From Eucommia ulmoides (Eukaryota; Streptophyta; Magnoliopsida; Garryales; Eucommiaceae): a DNA stretch of 64,000 nucleotides. Of the stretch, positions 63,331 to 64,000 are shown one piece after another. Location of the stretch: the NCBI GenBank assembly GCA_016647705.1, contig CM028333.1:8134616-8198615 (forward strand). The letters run 5' to 3'. Numbering within the stretch: the stretch's first letter is position 1; every line of letters begins with the position of its first letter. Below the pieces are notes generated by a model. It saw only the letters and a list, made by a program, of their open reading frames with translations. It ran no database searches and was not told the origin of the DNA. The position numbers and the translations under genes were made by a program.

Positions 63331-64000
63331 TATTTGGAAAAATGTAGTATTTCTTCGGTGCAAGATGACGTAAAATTCTAAATTCAATGATTTAGGTGGT
63401 GTTTGGTTTACTTTTTGAAAATTTAGAAAATAGTTTTCAAAGATCATAGAAATTGTTTGTTTTAATTTTGACTAAAAAGATATTTATTAATGATGAGAGT
63501 ATTTCGGGAAGTCTCGACTAAAATCACGTGTAAATAAGACTCACGAGCAGAGCATGATTGTTCTGGCACGTATTACCTTCCACGTATTACAATGAAACTT
63601 TATTTTTGAATGAGATCGATATGTGGTACATATGTTTATTAATAAACTTCCAATTGTTCATTCAGGGTCACTAAATGAAATTCAAACATGCATTATTATT
63701 CTCTAAATTTCATGTATACAACTAAACAAGAGAAGACAAATATGAAATTAATAAAGTTTTTCAAATCGACAAAATGCGACACAAACGTAAAGGATATTTC
63801 AATCACATAAAAGTGCATAATAGAACTGAGTCACATATGCTCAACATGTCCCTTATATGAAATAGGTGGTAAACCTTTTATCAATGAATCAACAATCATC
63901 AATCTAGTACTGATGTGTTTAATAACCACTTTGTGTTTCTTTGACATGTTATCGAATAACTAGATAATTAATGTTAATGTGTTTACTACAATTTTCACTC
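63330..64000 (-). mobile_element. End of a Ty1-Copia element running out of the window (fossil)
   Basis: The minus strand of about 63830-63990 encodes KHISTRLMIVDSLIKGLPP followed by ISYKGHVEHM. This matches the C-terminal end of Copia RNase H (usual form I...DPLTKGLPP....H...MG). DNA from about 63530 to 63820 would then be its 3' untranslated and LTR region. It is old and broken; most of it lies beyond the window. A GGTGGTGTTTGGTTTAC phrase at about 63393 may be the end of a separate Harbinger-like MITE. Confidence 0.6.

Overview
The window is nuclear DNA of a flowering plant, most likely a eudicot. It is AT-rich, has short spliced exons with GT-AG introns, and carries plant-type LTR, MULE, hAT, MITE and Helitron-like repeats. 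Its host genes match plant families. I cannot name the species. Only two host genes look fully intact. One is the DNA polymerase alpha subunit B gene (POLA2-like, 16443-21144, plus strand, 16 exons). The other is a plastid 3-oxoacyl-ACP reductase gene (FabG/KAR-like, 46855 down to 42087, minus strand, 11 exons). Between them lies a TLC-domain membrane-protein gene (41597-40863, minus strand) whose open frame appears to survive through two compensating small indels.

Region by region. 1-3370: parts of one LTR family and a decayed gypsy-type ORF remnant. 3370-7640: a broken amaranthin-type lectin gene with an aerolysin-like tail, flanked on both sides by arrays of a palindromic TTGAATGTAACATC module. 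7640-16060: gene-poor, with an LHT amino-acid-transporter relic, perfect hairpins, a trinucleotide-like minisatellite and a TIR element just upstream of POLA2. 16060-21144: POLA2 with an E2F-type site. 21145-42300: a tandem segmental duplication. The ancestral order POLA2-TLC-FabG was duplicated so that the 3' end of FabG is fused to the 3' end of POLA2 at about 39522. The proximal TLC copy was then split by about 16 kb of insertions: a Pack-MULE with a CIPK kinase fragment, a SIRE-like Copia relic with a solo LTR inside it, a second LHT relic, and a foldback-like element holding a hAT element and a gag-protease Gypsy element. 42087-46855: FabG. 47063-48532: a MULE-like element. 49000-63090: two adjacent Helitron-like units sharing the same 5' sequence and 3' hairpin ends. 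The first carries a transketolase pseudogene fragment. The second carries an LRR-receptor fragment and a MULE that itself holds a 2.2-kb solo LTR. 63100-64000: a hAT-like scrap and the end of a Copia element running out of the window.

The intact genes do not form a pathway: one acts in nuclear replication priming and one in plastid fatty-acid synthesis. I found no rRNA, tRNA or CRISPR, and no clear case for a wholly new system. The most informative structures are the duplication junction, the nested transposons with exact target-site duplications, the gene-fragment captures, and the recurring palindromic-module repeats. Exon borders were placed by eye from splice dinucleotides, reading phase and remembered family sequences; no alignment program was run.
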